A stretch of 59,649 bases of DNA, taken from the NCBI GenBank assembly GCA_003611745.1, contig RAYF01000041.1:1-59649 (forward strand), read 5' to 3'. How positions within the stretch are numbered: position 1 is the stretch's first letter; each line of letters begins with the position of its first letter. Positions 25,377 to 34,422 of this stretch are shown one piece after another. The position numbers and the translations under genes are program-made. This DNA comes from a bacterium D16-36 (GTDB taxonomy: Bacteria; Bacillota; Clostridia; Lachnospirales; Lachnospiraceae). The notes under the pieces were generated by a model. The model was not told where the DNA came from. It was given only the letters and a program-made list of their open reading frames with translations, and made no database searches.

Positions 25377-26588
25377 CTATACCTTTTCATAAAATGTATC
25401 TGGAAAATCAGCATTAAATGTTTCATTTGCCCACATAACCGTTACAAGATTTTCTGTCTTGGATAAATTAATAATATTATGAGTATATCCAGGCAGCATC
25501 CGAACCGCTTCCAACCGTTCATCTGATACTTCAAATTCAATAACCTCATCTGTCCCTACTTTTCTTTCCTGAATCAACCCTTTTCCGGAAACGACCACAA
25601 AAAACTCCCACTTACTGTTATGCCAGTGCTGTCCCTTTGTAATCCCGGGTTTTGATATATTAACAGAGAACTGGCCGCAGCTGTCTGTCTTTAGCAGCTC
25701 CGTAAAACTCCCCCTGTCATCCGTAACCATGTTGAGCGGAAATGAGACTTCCTTTTGCGGCAGATAGGATAAATATGTTGAATATAATTTCTTCACAAAA
25801 GAATTTTCAGGTAATTCAGGCATAAATAAAGATTCTGGCTGCATTTTAAACTGATACAGTAACTCCGCAATCTCCCCCAGAGCAGCTTTATGTACTCTTG
25901 GAACATAACAGTACCGCCCACTCCCGTCTGCTATCGCCTGCAGCCCATCATACTCACAGCGGTGCGGCCTCGCTTCCAGCGCATCATACATTTCTTCCAG
26001 CAGATCATCAATATATACAAGCTGCAGTATCTCCTTCTCGTCATTTATTTTAATCGGAAGCCCCTTTGCAATATTATTGCAAAAAGTAGCCACAACAGAA
26101 TTATAATTCGGCAGGCACCACTTACCAAATAAATTAGGAAAACGGTAAACCATTACCGAAACCCCATTCTTTTGCCCATAATCAAAAATTAAGCGCTCCC
26201 CTGCCAGTTTTGACATACCATAATCTGAGTTTTCATAACGCCCAATCAGTGCAGCCTGAATAGAGCTTGAGAACATAACCGGGCATTTATTGTTGTGTGC
26301 CTGTAATTTTTCTAATAAAAGAGAGGTAACCCCCACATTCACTTCCTCAAATTCCTTCTGGTCCTGCGTGCGGTTCACACCAGCCAGATGAAATACAAAA
26401 TCTGCCTTTGCGCAGAATTCATCCAACAGGCATTCCTCCGTATCTGCATCATACTCATAGATCTCATTGACCTGAAAATCCCTGTTTCCTGCTTTTCCCT
26501 CTTTTATGTTATACAGATTTGCCACAAGATTTTTTCCTATAAATCCCTTCGCGCCTGTCACCAATATATTCATCCGACCCAGATTCAT
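25377..26588 (-). CDS. capF: CapF-type UDP-2-acetamido-2,6-dideoxyhexulose reductase/epimerase
   Basis: A 403-residue bifunctional enzyme: N-terminal short-chain dehydrogenase (VTGAKGFIGKN near 10-20, and the SDYGMSKLAGERL tyrosine-lysine region near 142-154) and a C-terminal cupin of about 120 residues (KGQHWHNSKWEFFVV, with metal-binding histidines). CapF in Staphylococcus and FnlB in Escherichia carry out C3 epimerisation and C4 reduction on the UDP-GlcNAc-derived intermediate. It overlaps the CapE gene by 4 bases and lies 14 bases from the CapG gene. The start has GGAGG seven bases upstream. Confidence 0.92.
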   Translation of the reverse strand: MNLGRMNILVTGAKGFIGKNLVANLYNIKEGKAGNRDFQVNEIYEYDADTEECLLDEFCAKADFVFHLAGVNRTQDQKEFEEVNVGVTSLLLEKLQAHNNKCPVMFSSSIQAALIGRYENSDYGMSKLAGERLIFDYGQKNGVSVMVYRFPNLFGKWCLPNYNSVVATFCNNIAKGLPIKINDEKEILQLVYIDDLLEEMYDALEARPHRCEYDGLQAIADGSGRYCYVPRVHKAALGEIAELLYQFKMQPESLFMPELPENSFVKKLYSTYLSYLPQKEVSFPLNMVTDDRGSFTELLKTDSCGQFSVNISKPGITKGQHWHNSKWEFFVVVSGKGLIQERKVGTDEVIEFEVSDERLEAVRMLPGYTHNIINLSKTENLVTVMWANETFNADFPDTFYEKV

Positions 26589-27616
26589 TTTAATTCCTCC
26601 CGTACATAATCAGCGGTTAAAATCTTCTCCACGATGCCATCTACATCCAGACGCCTTGTATTATGGCTGGTATATGCCTCCGCATTCAATACATCCACCT
26701 GTCCATCCATAATAAACTTGTCATAATTTAAATCACGGCTGTCCGCGGCAACGCGGTAATACTGGCCCATATCCTCACTCCTGAGGCGCTCCTCCCTCGT
26801 AATAAGGGTTTCATAGAGCTTCTCCCCATGGCGTGTCCCGATAATTTTTGTGCCGGTATCGCCAAAGAGCGTCTGTACAGCCTTGGCCAGATCGCCAATC
26901 GTAGAGGCATCTGCCTTCTGTATAAAGAGGTCTCCCGGTTTTCCGTGTTCAAAAGCAAACTTTACCAAAGCAACCGCTTCGTCCAGATTCATCAGGAACC
27001 TTGTCATATCCGGATTTGTAATAGTAACGGCATTTCCCGCCTTAATCTGCTCGATAAACAGTGGAATCACACTGCCGCGGCTGCACATAACATTTCCATA
27101 TCTGGTACAACAGATTACCGTGCCCCCGCGCTCTGCCGCCACACGTGCATTCGCAAATATAACATGCTCCATCATCGCCTTGGAAATCCCCATTGCATTA
27201 ATCGGATAGGCAGCTTTGTCTGTAGAGAGGCAGACCACCCGCTTTACCCCGGCATCTATGGCAGCATGAAGCATATTGTCTGTCCCCTCCACATTGGTGC
27301 GGACGGCCTCCATTGGGAAAAATTCGCAGGAAGGGACCTGTTTGAGGGCAGCCGCATGAAATATGTAGTCCACGCCCGACATGGCATCCCGGAGTGACTT
27401 CTGGTTCCTGACATCCCCGATATAAAACTTTACCTTATCAGCAAACTCCGGACATTTCATCTGCAGATCATGCCGCATATCATCCTGCTTTTTTTCATCC
27501 CTTGAAAAGATACGGATTTCTCCGATATCCGTTGTAAGGAAATGTTTCAGCACAGTATTCCCAAAAGAGCCTGTCCCCCCGGTAATCATAAGTGTCGCCC
27601 CTAAAAAAGATGACAT
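26585..27616 (-). CDS. capE: CapE-type UDP-GlcNAc 4,6-dehydratase/5-epimerase
   Basis: A 343-residue extended short-chain dehydrogenase of the polysaccharide biosynthesis CapD-like family. The NAD motif TGGTGSFGN is at 12-20, then FHAAALKQVPSCEFFP and STDKAAYPINAMGISK, the characteristic active-site segment. It removes water from UDP-GlcNAc and inverts C5, committing it to UDP-L-FucNAc. The ATG at 27616 has GAGGAGGG upstream; the open frame extends 36 codons further, into the next gene, without a plausible start. It opens the CapE-F-G trio. Confidence 0.93.
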   Translation of the reverse strand: MSSFLGATLMITGGTGSFGNTVLKHFLTTDIGEIRIFSRDEKKQDDMRHDLQMKCPEFADKVKFYIGDVRNQKSLRDAMSGVDYIFHAAALKQVPSCEFFPMEAVRTNVEGTDNMLHAAIDAGVKRVVCLSTDKAAYPINAMGISKAMMEHVIFANARVAAERGGTVICCTRYGNVMCSRGSVIPLFIEQIKAGNAVTITNPDMTRFLMNLDEAVALVKFAFEHGKPGDLFIQKADASTIGDLAKAVQTLFGDTGTKIIGTRHGEKLYETLITREERLRSEDMGQYYRVAADSRDLNYDKFIMDGQVDVLNAEAYTSHNTRRLDVDGIVEKILTADYVREELK

Positions 27617-27638
27617 ACTCTCCCTCCTCGCGTTAAAA

Positions 27639-28115
27639 TTATAATTCGAACACAATATCCTCCAGAGAAACAATAGGACATGTGCATTTCTTTTCCAGTT
27701 CACCCGAAATCTCAGAAAATGCAAAAACAGCAGAGATCACAATAACATCTACGTCAGGCAGCTCATCCTCCTTCTGATAAACAGGAATATCCAGGCTGAC
27801 GCCGTATGCATTTTTGTCAATCGCATACTCTACCCTGATTTCCGTGTCTTTCAGCTCCTCATATAAGCGGTTTCCAAGCTCCCCCATTCCGTAGACCGCA
27901 GCATTTTTATAGCCGTTTTTCTGGAACCATTTATCCAGAGAGACCCCACTCTGCTTTAGCTCAAGCCACCGGTTCAGCGTATTATAATATGTTTTAAACT
28001 TACTGGCCTTATCAGCAGATTTGTCCGGCATTTTCTTTTTAAATAAAAACGCTGCCATAAAGCCTGCCGCTGCGGCTGCCATTATTTCACCAAATAATAT
28101 AATTTTCCTTTTCAT
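27639..28115 (-). CDS. Membrane-anchored small Rossmann-domain protein
   Basis: A 158-residue protein. A hydrophobic N-terminal segment (IILFGEIMAAAAAGFMAAFLF near 5-25) should anchor it in the membrane, followed by a charged linker with WLELKQSGVSLDKWFQ. The rest is a compact Rossmann-like domain: NAAVYGMGELGNRLYEELK, then VEYAIDKNAYG and DVDVIVISA. The same domain is fused to other proteins in this locus. It has no recognisable catalytic residues. It may bind a nucleotide sugar or NAD and help organise the glycan assembly. The ATG at 28115 follows AGGAAGGGG at a fairly long distance; an ATG at 28145 overlaps the upstream gene. Confidence 0.6.
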   Translation of the reverse strand: MKRKIILFGEIMAAAAAGFMAAFLFKKKMPDKSADKASKFKTYYNTLNRWLELKQSGVSLDKWFQKNGYKNAAVYGMGELGNRLYEELKDTEIRVEYAIDKNAYGVSLDIPVYQKEDELPDVDVIVISAVFAFSEISGELEKKCTCPIVSLEDIVFEL

Positions 28116-28134
28116 CTCTGTAACTCGCCCCTTC

Positions 28135-29382
28135 CTATAGCTCATTTAAAATATCCTGATAAATCCCCAAAAGAACTTTTCTATTGTTTTCCGCGTTATA
28201 CAATATGCCAGCTTTTTTCCTCCCTGCCTCAGAGATTTCCATAGCCAGCCCGTCACTTTCAAATATCTTCTGTATATAATACGCCAGCATATAGGGCGCA
28301 TTGTGCTGGTACAAAAACCCTTCCGTCCCATGCTCCAATAATGACGCCATCCCGCCTGCCATGGCAGCTACTGTCGGGGTTCCAACCAGCATAGCCTCCC
28401 CCACACAGTTTGGGGAATTTTCAATATTGGAACAGCTGACATGCACATGCGATTCCAATAAACGGCTGACCATATTCTTTTCAGAATGGTAGCCTAAAAA
28501 CCGTATATTGTCCTGCAGATGGTATCTGCCGATTAACCTCTCTATATATCTGCCATATGGTGTTTTATCCTTTCCCTTTATAAAGTCATCGCTCCCCGCC
28601 ACAGTCACCATGCAGTCCGGATAGTTCTTCCTGATAAGCGCTAATGCCTTCACCATATAGTGCAGGCCCTTTACTGGATAACTCCCCTGGCTGATAAAAA
28701 CCGAATGCCTTTTGGCCGTCCCCACATCCCACTTTTCATGATAAAAAGCATCCCGCATCGTTTCGTTGCATTTATGGTATATACACTCTGGATTTATCCT
28801 CTTCACACAGGCATAATCAAAATCCGTCCGGCCAATCACATGCTTTACCTGCCTGATAGCCTGCACCTCATTTTTTCCCCTTCTTGCAAACTCTCTCTGT
28901 TCCAAAGAAAGGCTTGCAAACGCATTTTTATGCCAGACGGGCCGCAATCTGTCAATCTCCGCAATCCCGTCATTGTAATGCAGGGCACATACAGATATCA
29001 GCCCCTGAATAGAAACGGCTATCCTTGCCCTCTGCCTGACGGCATGGATCATTTCCAGAGTGTGGGTATATTCCGTCCCAAAAATGTGAATGATATCCGG
29101 TTTCCACTCCCTGACACAGCACTGCAGTTTTTCTTCAAAAGCACTGCTGTATTCCGCTGTATCAATATCCTTTTTATGTAATCCCACATAGTAGATTCCC
29201 TGCTCATGAATTTTGACGTCATTCGGGGATGAACTTTGAGGAAACACAATACAAAGTTCACATTCCTTTTCCTTCTTTAATTCACCAGAAATCCCAACAA
29301 GCCATGAAGCTGTACTGCCAGAAGAGCCAAACCTCCTCGCAACCGCTGGAAGGGGTGTATTACACAACCAAAGTATTCTCAT
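28135..29382 (-). CDS. Family 4 glycosyltransferase (GT-B)
   Basis: A protein of 415 residues with a GT-B fold. It starts MRILWLCNTPLPAVA, with a glycine-rich loop near 18-22, and has the C-terminal nucleotide-sugar region: FISQGSYPVKGLHYMVKALA, FLGYHSEKNMVSRL, and the family signature ENSPNCVGEAMLVGTPTVAA with the EX7E-like glutamate. Donor and acceptor are unknown. The ATG at 29382 is preferred over the longer open frame, because GGGGG lies at the right distance and upstream sequence belongs to the repeated leader element. It lies 19 bases upstream of the Rossmann protein gene start. Confidence 0.88.
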   Translation of the reverse strand: MRILWLCNTPLPAVARRFGSSGSTASWLVGISGELKKEKECELCIVFPQSSSPNDVKIHEQGIYYVGLHKKDIDTAEYSSAFEEKLQCCVREWKPDIIHIFGTEYTHTLEMIHAVRQRARIAVSIQGLISVCALHYNDGIAEIDRLRPVWHKNAFASLSLEQREFARRGKNEVQAIRQVKHVIGRTDFDYACVKRINPECIYHKCNETMRDAFYHEKWDVGTAKRHSVFISQGSYPVKGLHYMVKALALIRKNYPDCMVTVAGSDDFIKGKDKTPYGRYIERLIGRYHLQDNIRFLGYHSEKNMVSRLLESHVHVSCSNIENSPNCVGEAMLVGTPTVAAMAGGMASLLEHGTEGFLYQHNAPYMLAYYIQKIFESDGLAMEISEAGRKKAGILYNAENNRKVLLGIYQDILNEL

Positions 29383-29390
29383 AAAATCCC

Positions 29391-29473
29391 CCATTTCTGC
29401 GCACGTTTTTTGCTGCATATAAGGAACTAAAATTCCTTTAAATTTGTGGCATGCGTGCGCAGACACAAATTTG
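29391..29473. repeat. Portable leader element, copy 2
   Basis: Three stem-loops in 83 bases: GCAC-type core at the left, AAGGAA/TTCCTT (29421-29426 with 29433-29438), and the perfect AAATTTGTG/CACAAATTT (29440-29448 with 29464-29472) with a 15-base loop. The left half and the AAATTTGTG hairpin, including most of the loop, recur at 38.6 kb; the left part also recurs at 15.2 kb. Read on the minus strand it ends in the ribosome binding site of the glycosyltransferase gene. Confidence 0.7.
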
Positions 29474-29492
29474 CAAATTATCCCATGATGGC

Positions 29493-30851
29493 CTAATTCT
29501 CCCCACATGGCACCGCATAGATGCCGCAGATTAATTTCCACCATATATCACTTTTCGTATCATAGATATTGTCAAGGCCCAATTCCTCTGCCAGTGCCGT
29601 ATTCATATATAGGTAGTAAGTTATAGCCAGCCTGACCTTGTTTTTCCTCTCCGATATCATCCGGAAATGATATCCCTCCCCCTTCACGCCAAGCCATTCA
29701 TACAGCCTCTCCGCCTCAACATCGCCGGTAATGATATCATTGCTCCTTACCAGCCCTGCATTAAAACGCTTTAAAGTATTTCCGTCAAAACAATGGAACC
29801 GTATTGCCTGCTTATTGAGCAGCACTGCATCAGCGCCGCTTAGCCTACACAGCATCTGAAGATATCCATCCTCCGAATCTTCTATGAAAAAGGATTCCCC
29901 CTGATTCCACACTTGTCCTTTCAATGCTTGGACAACCCTGAAAATATCCTGATTTTCCGGCTGTCCCATAAAGCGCCTAAACATCTCTATGCCATCTCCC
30001 GACAATAGTTCCAGCAAATACTCCAATTCCTTCTCCCTGTGCTTATACGTCCTTAACTGCCCTGCGGCCACTTCCCGCAGTGCTTCATTACGGCTCTGTA
30101 TTCCCGCTTTTTTATATAGTTTTAAAAATTTTTCCCTGTCCTGAATAAAGTCAAACAAAACCTTTACCGCATCTAATTCATTGTGCCCCTGCATGCTAAT
30201 CTGCGTTTTATATTCCCTGCCCTGTACATGTATTTTGTCTATATATCCCACAGGGAACTCCGCAGCAATCCGCAGCCATAAATCATAATCATGCGCATAT
30301 CTGTATGCTGCGCGGAAACGGTTTTCATCAAAACACTCCCTTCTGGCAAAAATGGTACAGCCATGGATGCAGCACCCCTCTGTAAGCAGTGTCTTATACG
30401 GCTGATATCCTGCTCCCTGCTTTAACTCTTCCCGGTATCTCCGAAATGGGGAACTCCTTAAAAATTCTCCGTTTTCATCTATCGTTTCATAATCTGAAAA
30501 AACTAAATCGAACTCTTTCCTGCTCTCCAGAAATTCCAGCGAGTCCTCTAACATATCCTCCGTATACACATCATCAGCGCTCAGCCAGCAGATATATTTC
30601 CCATCTGCTGCATCCAGCAATGTATTTAATCCAATAACTGTCCCTTTATTTACCATGCCATCAATCAGATAGATTTTATCAGGATACTTCCCGGTATATT
30701 TCTGTATGACATCCTTTGTATGGTCTGTTGAACCATCATTGTAGATGTACATATTCCAATCCGTATAGCTCTGATTACATACACTTAAAATAGCATCTTC
30801 TATAAAATGCTCTGCATTGTAGGCAGGCATTATAACTGAAACCATCTTCAT
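29493..30851 (-). CDS. Family 2 glycosyltransferase with long C-terminal extension
   Basis: A protein of 452 residues. The N-terminal GT-A domain has MVSVIMPAYNAEHFIEDAIL near 3-22, IYNDGSTDHT and the metal-binding region CWLSADDVY. The C-terminal 200 residues have no signature I can name. The ATG at 30851 overlaps the stop codon of the recombinase fragment (ATGA) and has GGAGAG upstream. Its linkage to the recombinase remnant suggests that it was brought next to it by recombination. The sugar is unknown. Confidence 0.85.
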   Translation of the reverse strand: MKMVSVIMPAYNAEHFIEDAILSVCNQSYTDWNMYIYNDGSTDHTKDVIQKYTGKYPDKIYLIDGMVNKGTVIGLNTLLDAADGKYICWLSADDVYTEDMLEDSLEFLESRKEFDLVFSDYETIDENGEFLRSSPFRRYREELKQGAGYQPYKTLLTEGCCIHGCTIFARRECFDENRFRAAYRYAHDYDLWLRIAAEFPVGYIDKIHVQGREYKTQISMQGHNELDAVKVLFDFIQDREKFLKLYKKAGIQSRNEALREVAAGQLRTYKHREKELEYLLELLSGDGIEMFRRFMGQPENQDIFRVVQALKGQVWNQGESFFIEDSEDGYLQMLCRLSGADAVLLNKQAIRFHCFDGNTLKRFNAGLVRSNDIITGDVEAERLYEWLGVKGEGYHFRMISERKNKVRLAITYYLYMNTALAEELGLDNIYDTKSDIWWKLICGIYAVPCGEN

Positions 30852-31591
30852 AAATCTCTCCATTTCCCAAGCCCATAATATGGGTATTCGTCCAACACAA
30901 CATTCTTCACATGCTGGATAGAGCCAAGCTCTTCCTCCACCCCGGCCAACACGCACATCTTCTTCAAATCTTTCCGAAAATTCGAGCGGTCAACAGGCGA
31001 GCCCTTGCTTGTCCTAAAAATTGCCCCGGAAATAATCTGTTCATGCGCTGCATAGGTGCGGAGGTCATCTGCAATCATATCTGGTATTTCAACTCTCTTC
31101 TGCCGATGCTTCCTTACTACCTCAACCGCCCCTTCATCCAAAGCCTCGACTGTCAGCTTTTCCAGTTCACAGAAACGCAAATCCATGTAACAGAGCACCT
31201 GTATCATCATCGCAAGTCGTTCCTTGTCATTCTGGAGCGCAGTATAAACCAGTTTCTTATAATTGGAAGAAGAAATCTGCTTCTTCCCCTGCTCCACCTC
31301 ATCCGGTTCAATCGGGTCCAATACCACCTTCATATCCGTCCAGCCCATTACATCACAGAACTGGTTTGCAGCGGCAAGATAGGCATTAATGGTACGTTTC
31401 TTAAATCCCTTTTCCGTAAGCCATTGCTTATAGGCGATCATCCTCTCTCTGGACAGCTCTGCGCCGTTTAAGAAGACTTCCAGTTTCTGAATATTGGTCG
31501 TGTAAGAAGCAATGGTATTAGGGCTTCTGTGCTGTATCTGCAGGGAAACGGAAAAATCTAATATCCGATTTTTTGTTATGTATGTAGACAT
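30848..31591 (-). pseudogene. Tyrosine recombinase lacking the C-terminal catalytic residues
   Basis: A 247-residue N-terminal part of a phage-integrase-family recombinase. The SAM-like core-binding domain (SPNTIASYTTNIQKLEVFL near 23-41) and the start of the catalytic domain with the first catalytic arginine (YMDLRFCELEKLTVEAL near 145-161) are present, as is a lysine region. After GVEEEL the usual HxxR motif, the second histidine and the tyrosine nucleophile are absent; the last 20 residues look unrelated. Full-length members of this family in Clostridia have about 290 residues. Recombinases of this type often sit beside capsule loci and invert promoters. This one cannot be active by itself. 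Confidence 0.75.
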
Positions 31592-31610
31592 TGTTACCCC
31601 CTTTCAACCT

Positions 31611-31664
31611 AAGGAACTGTCAAGGAAAAATCCTGTAGATTATTCCACAACTGTTCCTTACAGG
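31611..31664. repeat. Nested inverted repeats before the recombinase remnant
   Basis: AAGGAAC (31611-31617) pairs with GTTCCTT (31653-31659), and CCTGTA (31632-31637) with TACAGG (31659-31664). They lie in the 88-base gap between the recombinase fragment and the 890-residue fusion gene. The outer arm carries the AAGGAACTGT motif that recurs in other gaps of the window. Position and symmetry would suit a binding or crossover site for a tyrosine recombinase, but no second site with the same spacer was found. Confidence 0.5.
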
Positions 31665-31679
31665 CATTCCTAAATCTTT

Positions 31680-34352
31680 TTATTGCTCAATCCCATCTCT
31701 GACAATTTGATAAGTACTGTCTGGAACAAAACTTCTTAACTCATCCCACTTTCGCTCTTTTAATAACTTCCGTACCACTGTTGCACTGATAAATCCCCCC
31801 CCCAACTTTTTTCTCGGTACCTCAACCACCTGAACCCCGCCCATGCCAAGTATGCTCTGCATGTCATGGTTATATTTTGCTGTCACCTGGTCAAATGGCT
31901 CTGTACCAACAAAACGCACCGAAATATGAAATGCTGGGACAATATAGTGAAGAAAAATCTTTAAATCCAAATAACTGTCATAACAGGTATTTGTCGGATC
32001 CTCTTTCATGAAATATCCAGGAAAAGTCACTGTTGATATCATAAAATCCCCTCCTGACAGGACAATGACATTATCTAATCCCTTTACTCCATCCTGTACC
32101 ATTTTTAAACGTTCCTTAAATGAAAAAACAGATTTATCTTCCTGCACTACAAATATATATAATGTATCCACCAGACGGGAAGCTGTCTCCACTAAATATA
32201 AATGCCCATAAGTAAACGGGTTACAATTCATAACAATTGCCCCAACTTTTTCTCCCTGTTTGATGCTGTTGCAGGAACAAATCCTATCTCTTGATTTCTC
32301 CAAATAGTCTTCTATTTTTTTCTCCAGTTCCTTATCCAGCCTGAACTGATATATTCCGCCCTGCATCAAATCATATTTAACATGCCCATAAATACAATCT
32401 GCAATCATCTCATAGCCCTTTTTAGAACAATGGCAGTTAACATCCCAATAAAAAGATTTTTCTTCCTGACTGGTGTCACTTATCTGTCCGGCTACATTTT
32501 TGTAATCAAAGTAAATCGTATTTGACGCCTCCACATCAGCCCATGGAAACTGCATGACAATAATGTCACTGCCCTTAATGTCCCTTTCCATTATTTTTTT
32601 ATATATATACTGATACTCTCCATTATCTATTGCCAGATTTACTACCCTGTATGAATAATCATTTTTATTTAGCAGACGCTGCAAATAAGATGCTGTCGTA
32701 TCATGGTCGCATACAGCATATCCGGACATAATACATCGCCCCAGCAGATAAATGGTTCCTTTATACTCTTCCGGTGTGTCTGTTGTTATTCTGCTGCCAT
32801 ACATATCTGTATTAAAATGTTTTGAAGAATAATTGCTTTGATATTTTATATATCCCTTACATATTTCATCCATCTTACATCCGGCAATATCCTTTAACAA
32901 TTCCTTAACCGGATATTCCTTATCCCCATACAGATCTTCCACAAAATTTTCAGGAAACATTCCGCTTCCTTCCTTAAGAAAATTTATGCGTGACCGTTCC
33001 GGATAATCCGGATAATTCAGTTCATTCAAACTCCTATTATTTAAACGGTATACTTTCCTGCACATTCCCGTCAATTTGTTATAAATAACTTTGTTAATAG
33101 AATATTGTATGCATTCATAAATAAAATCAAAATTATAAGAAATCTCCTTGCACATTATACTTCTTACATCTTTTACGTTAATACACTTTCCGTTTATATG
33201 ACGTTCTTTGTAGTGAATCAGGCTTTTTTCTATGGACACGATTTCTTCTTTTACCTTAACATCCAATTTGTTAAATTCTTCATAATATATTTTCCCAGCC
33301 CCCTGCTTTAATAAAGATGAAAAGCATTCCCTGAAATCTCTAATGAAAATGTCCGACGAATAACTTTGCCTGCTGACATCTCTATAATCTTTTATCAACT
33401 GAATAATCTCTACCAAACGCCCAATCGAAATTGTTTCACGAAACTTTCCACAATCCGAATAAAGGATTAACGGAATACCGCTATTCTGCCGGCAGAATAA
33501 ATCCCTATCCTCATCTGGCAAAGATTTAAAATGTATGCCGCACTGCTCCATTAAAACTTTAAGATGGCAGGTATATGGGTTTTCCTCTATTAATTCCGCT
33601 TCCTCATATCCAAAAACCTGCTTCCATGTCAGCAATGTCTCTATGCTAAATGTATTCATTTTTAAAAATACCTCATATGCCGGCAAAAGTTCCAACGGAA
33701 CTACCGCTGCACCACATGCTGCATATTCTTTTAAGTACAATGTACAAAAATCCGTTAAAGTAATAACAACACTGTCACTTTCTAAAAAACTGCAGTCTTT
33801 AAGGCTCTGAACAGAGATAACAGCCTTTTCATTAAATTTCTTCACTCTTTTTTCAAAAAGCTTGACCGCCCTTGCCAGACACTCATCATCCGCACCAGTT
33901 ATTACAATATTCATATCTGCATAACATCTGATAAAAGCTTCAAATATATCGCCGGAATCCGATATATTCAGCAGATTAATTATCTGATTCTTTACACGGT
34001 TTTTTTTCCGTTCAAATTGAAAGCAAAGCACTCCCTCGTCATCTACAACAGGAATCGCATTAATACGAATATACTCATTAAAAAGCCGCTGTGCTTCGCA
34101 TTCTCCCCCCTTTAAACCATCTGCACATTCGGATAATGTAATCCGCTTTATTTCTCTATTTACAATCTGGGACATCAATACATCTGTCCCCTTTCTTAGC
34201 GCCCTCTTAAAATCCCCTTGTGTAATCCCACCAAAAAGTTTACCATCTTCAACCACAAAAACAATTTCATTTCCCATCCCAAAAGCTGATAATAATCTAT
34301 CCATTGTAAGTTCTTCCAGTAAAATTACTGGCATATTTATATTCTTATTCAT
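31680..34352 (-). CDS. CBS domain, SGNH-like domain and citrate-lyase-ligase-like nucleotidyltransferase fusion
   Basis: A multidomain protein of about 890 residues. Residues 1-115 look like a CBS-domain pair (ILLEELTMDRLL, FVVEDGKLFGGITQGDFKRA, AIPVVDDEGVL). A middle region near 510-650 resembles an SGNH hydrolase fold: LLGRCIMSGYAV replaces the GDS block, with cysteine for the catalytic serine, and CHCSKKGYEMIAD resembles the His block. The C-terminal 230 residues are a CitC-type nucleotidyltransferase: VMNCNPFTYGHLYLVE (the HxGH-like motif) and ISATVVRKLLKE. CitC links AMP to a carboxylic acid. The protein may activate or transfer an acyl-type group for the glycan. The start at 34352 has GGAGG only four bases upstream. 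The domain calls in the middle are tentative. Confidence 0.6.
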   Translation of the reverse strand: MNKNINMPVILLEELTMDRLLSAFGMGNEIVFVVEDGKLFGGITQGDFKRALRKGTDVLMSQIVNREIKRITLSECADGLKGGECEAQRLFNEYIRINAIPVVDDEGVLCFQFERKKNRVKNQIINLLNISDSGDIFEAFIRCYADMNIVITGADDECLARAVKLFEKRVKKFNEKAVISVQSLKDCSFLESDSVVITLTDFCTLYLKEYAACGAAVVPLELLPAYEVFLKMNTFSIETLLTWKQVFGYEEAELIEENPYTCHLKVLMEQCGIHFKSLPDEDRDLFCRQNSGIPLILYSDCGKFRETISIGRLVEIIQLIKDYRDVSRQSYSSDIFIRDFRECFSSLLKQGAGKIYYEEFNKLDVKVKEEIVSIEKSLIHYKERHINGKCINVKDVRSIMCKEISYNFDFIYECIQYSINKVIYNKLTGMCRKVYRLNNRSLNELNYPDYPERSRINFLKEGSGMFPENFVEDLYGDKEYPVKELLKDIAGCKMDEICKGYIKYQSNYSSKHFNTDMYGSRITTDTPEEYKGTIYLLGRCIMSGYAVCDHDTTASYLQRLLNKNDYSYRVVNLAIDNGEYQYIYKKIMERDIKGSDIIVMQFPWADVEASNTIYFDYKNVAGQISDTSQEEKSFYWDVNCHCSKKGYEMIADCIYGHVKYDLMQGGIYQFRLDKELEKKIEDYLEKSRDRICSCNSIKQGEKVGAIVMNCNPFTYGHLYLVETASRLVDTLYIFVVQEDKSVFSFKERLKMVQDGVKGLDNVIVLSGGDFMISTVTFPGYFMKEDPTNTCYDSYLDLKIFLHYIVPAFHISVRFVGTEPFDQVTAKYNHDMQSILGMGGVQVVEVPRKKLGGGFISATVVRKLLKERKWDELRSFVPDSTYQIVRDGIEQ

Positions 34353-34422
34353 CCTGCCTCCATATCTCAACTATAAGCATTTTTTCATAGAATCAAAGAA
34401 AATGGGAATACAGTATATTTTT

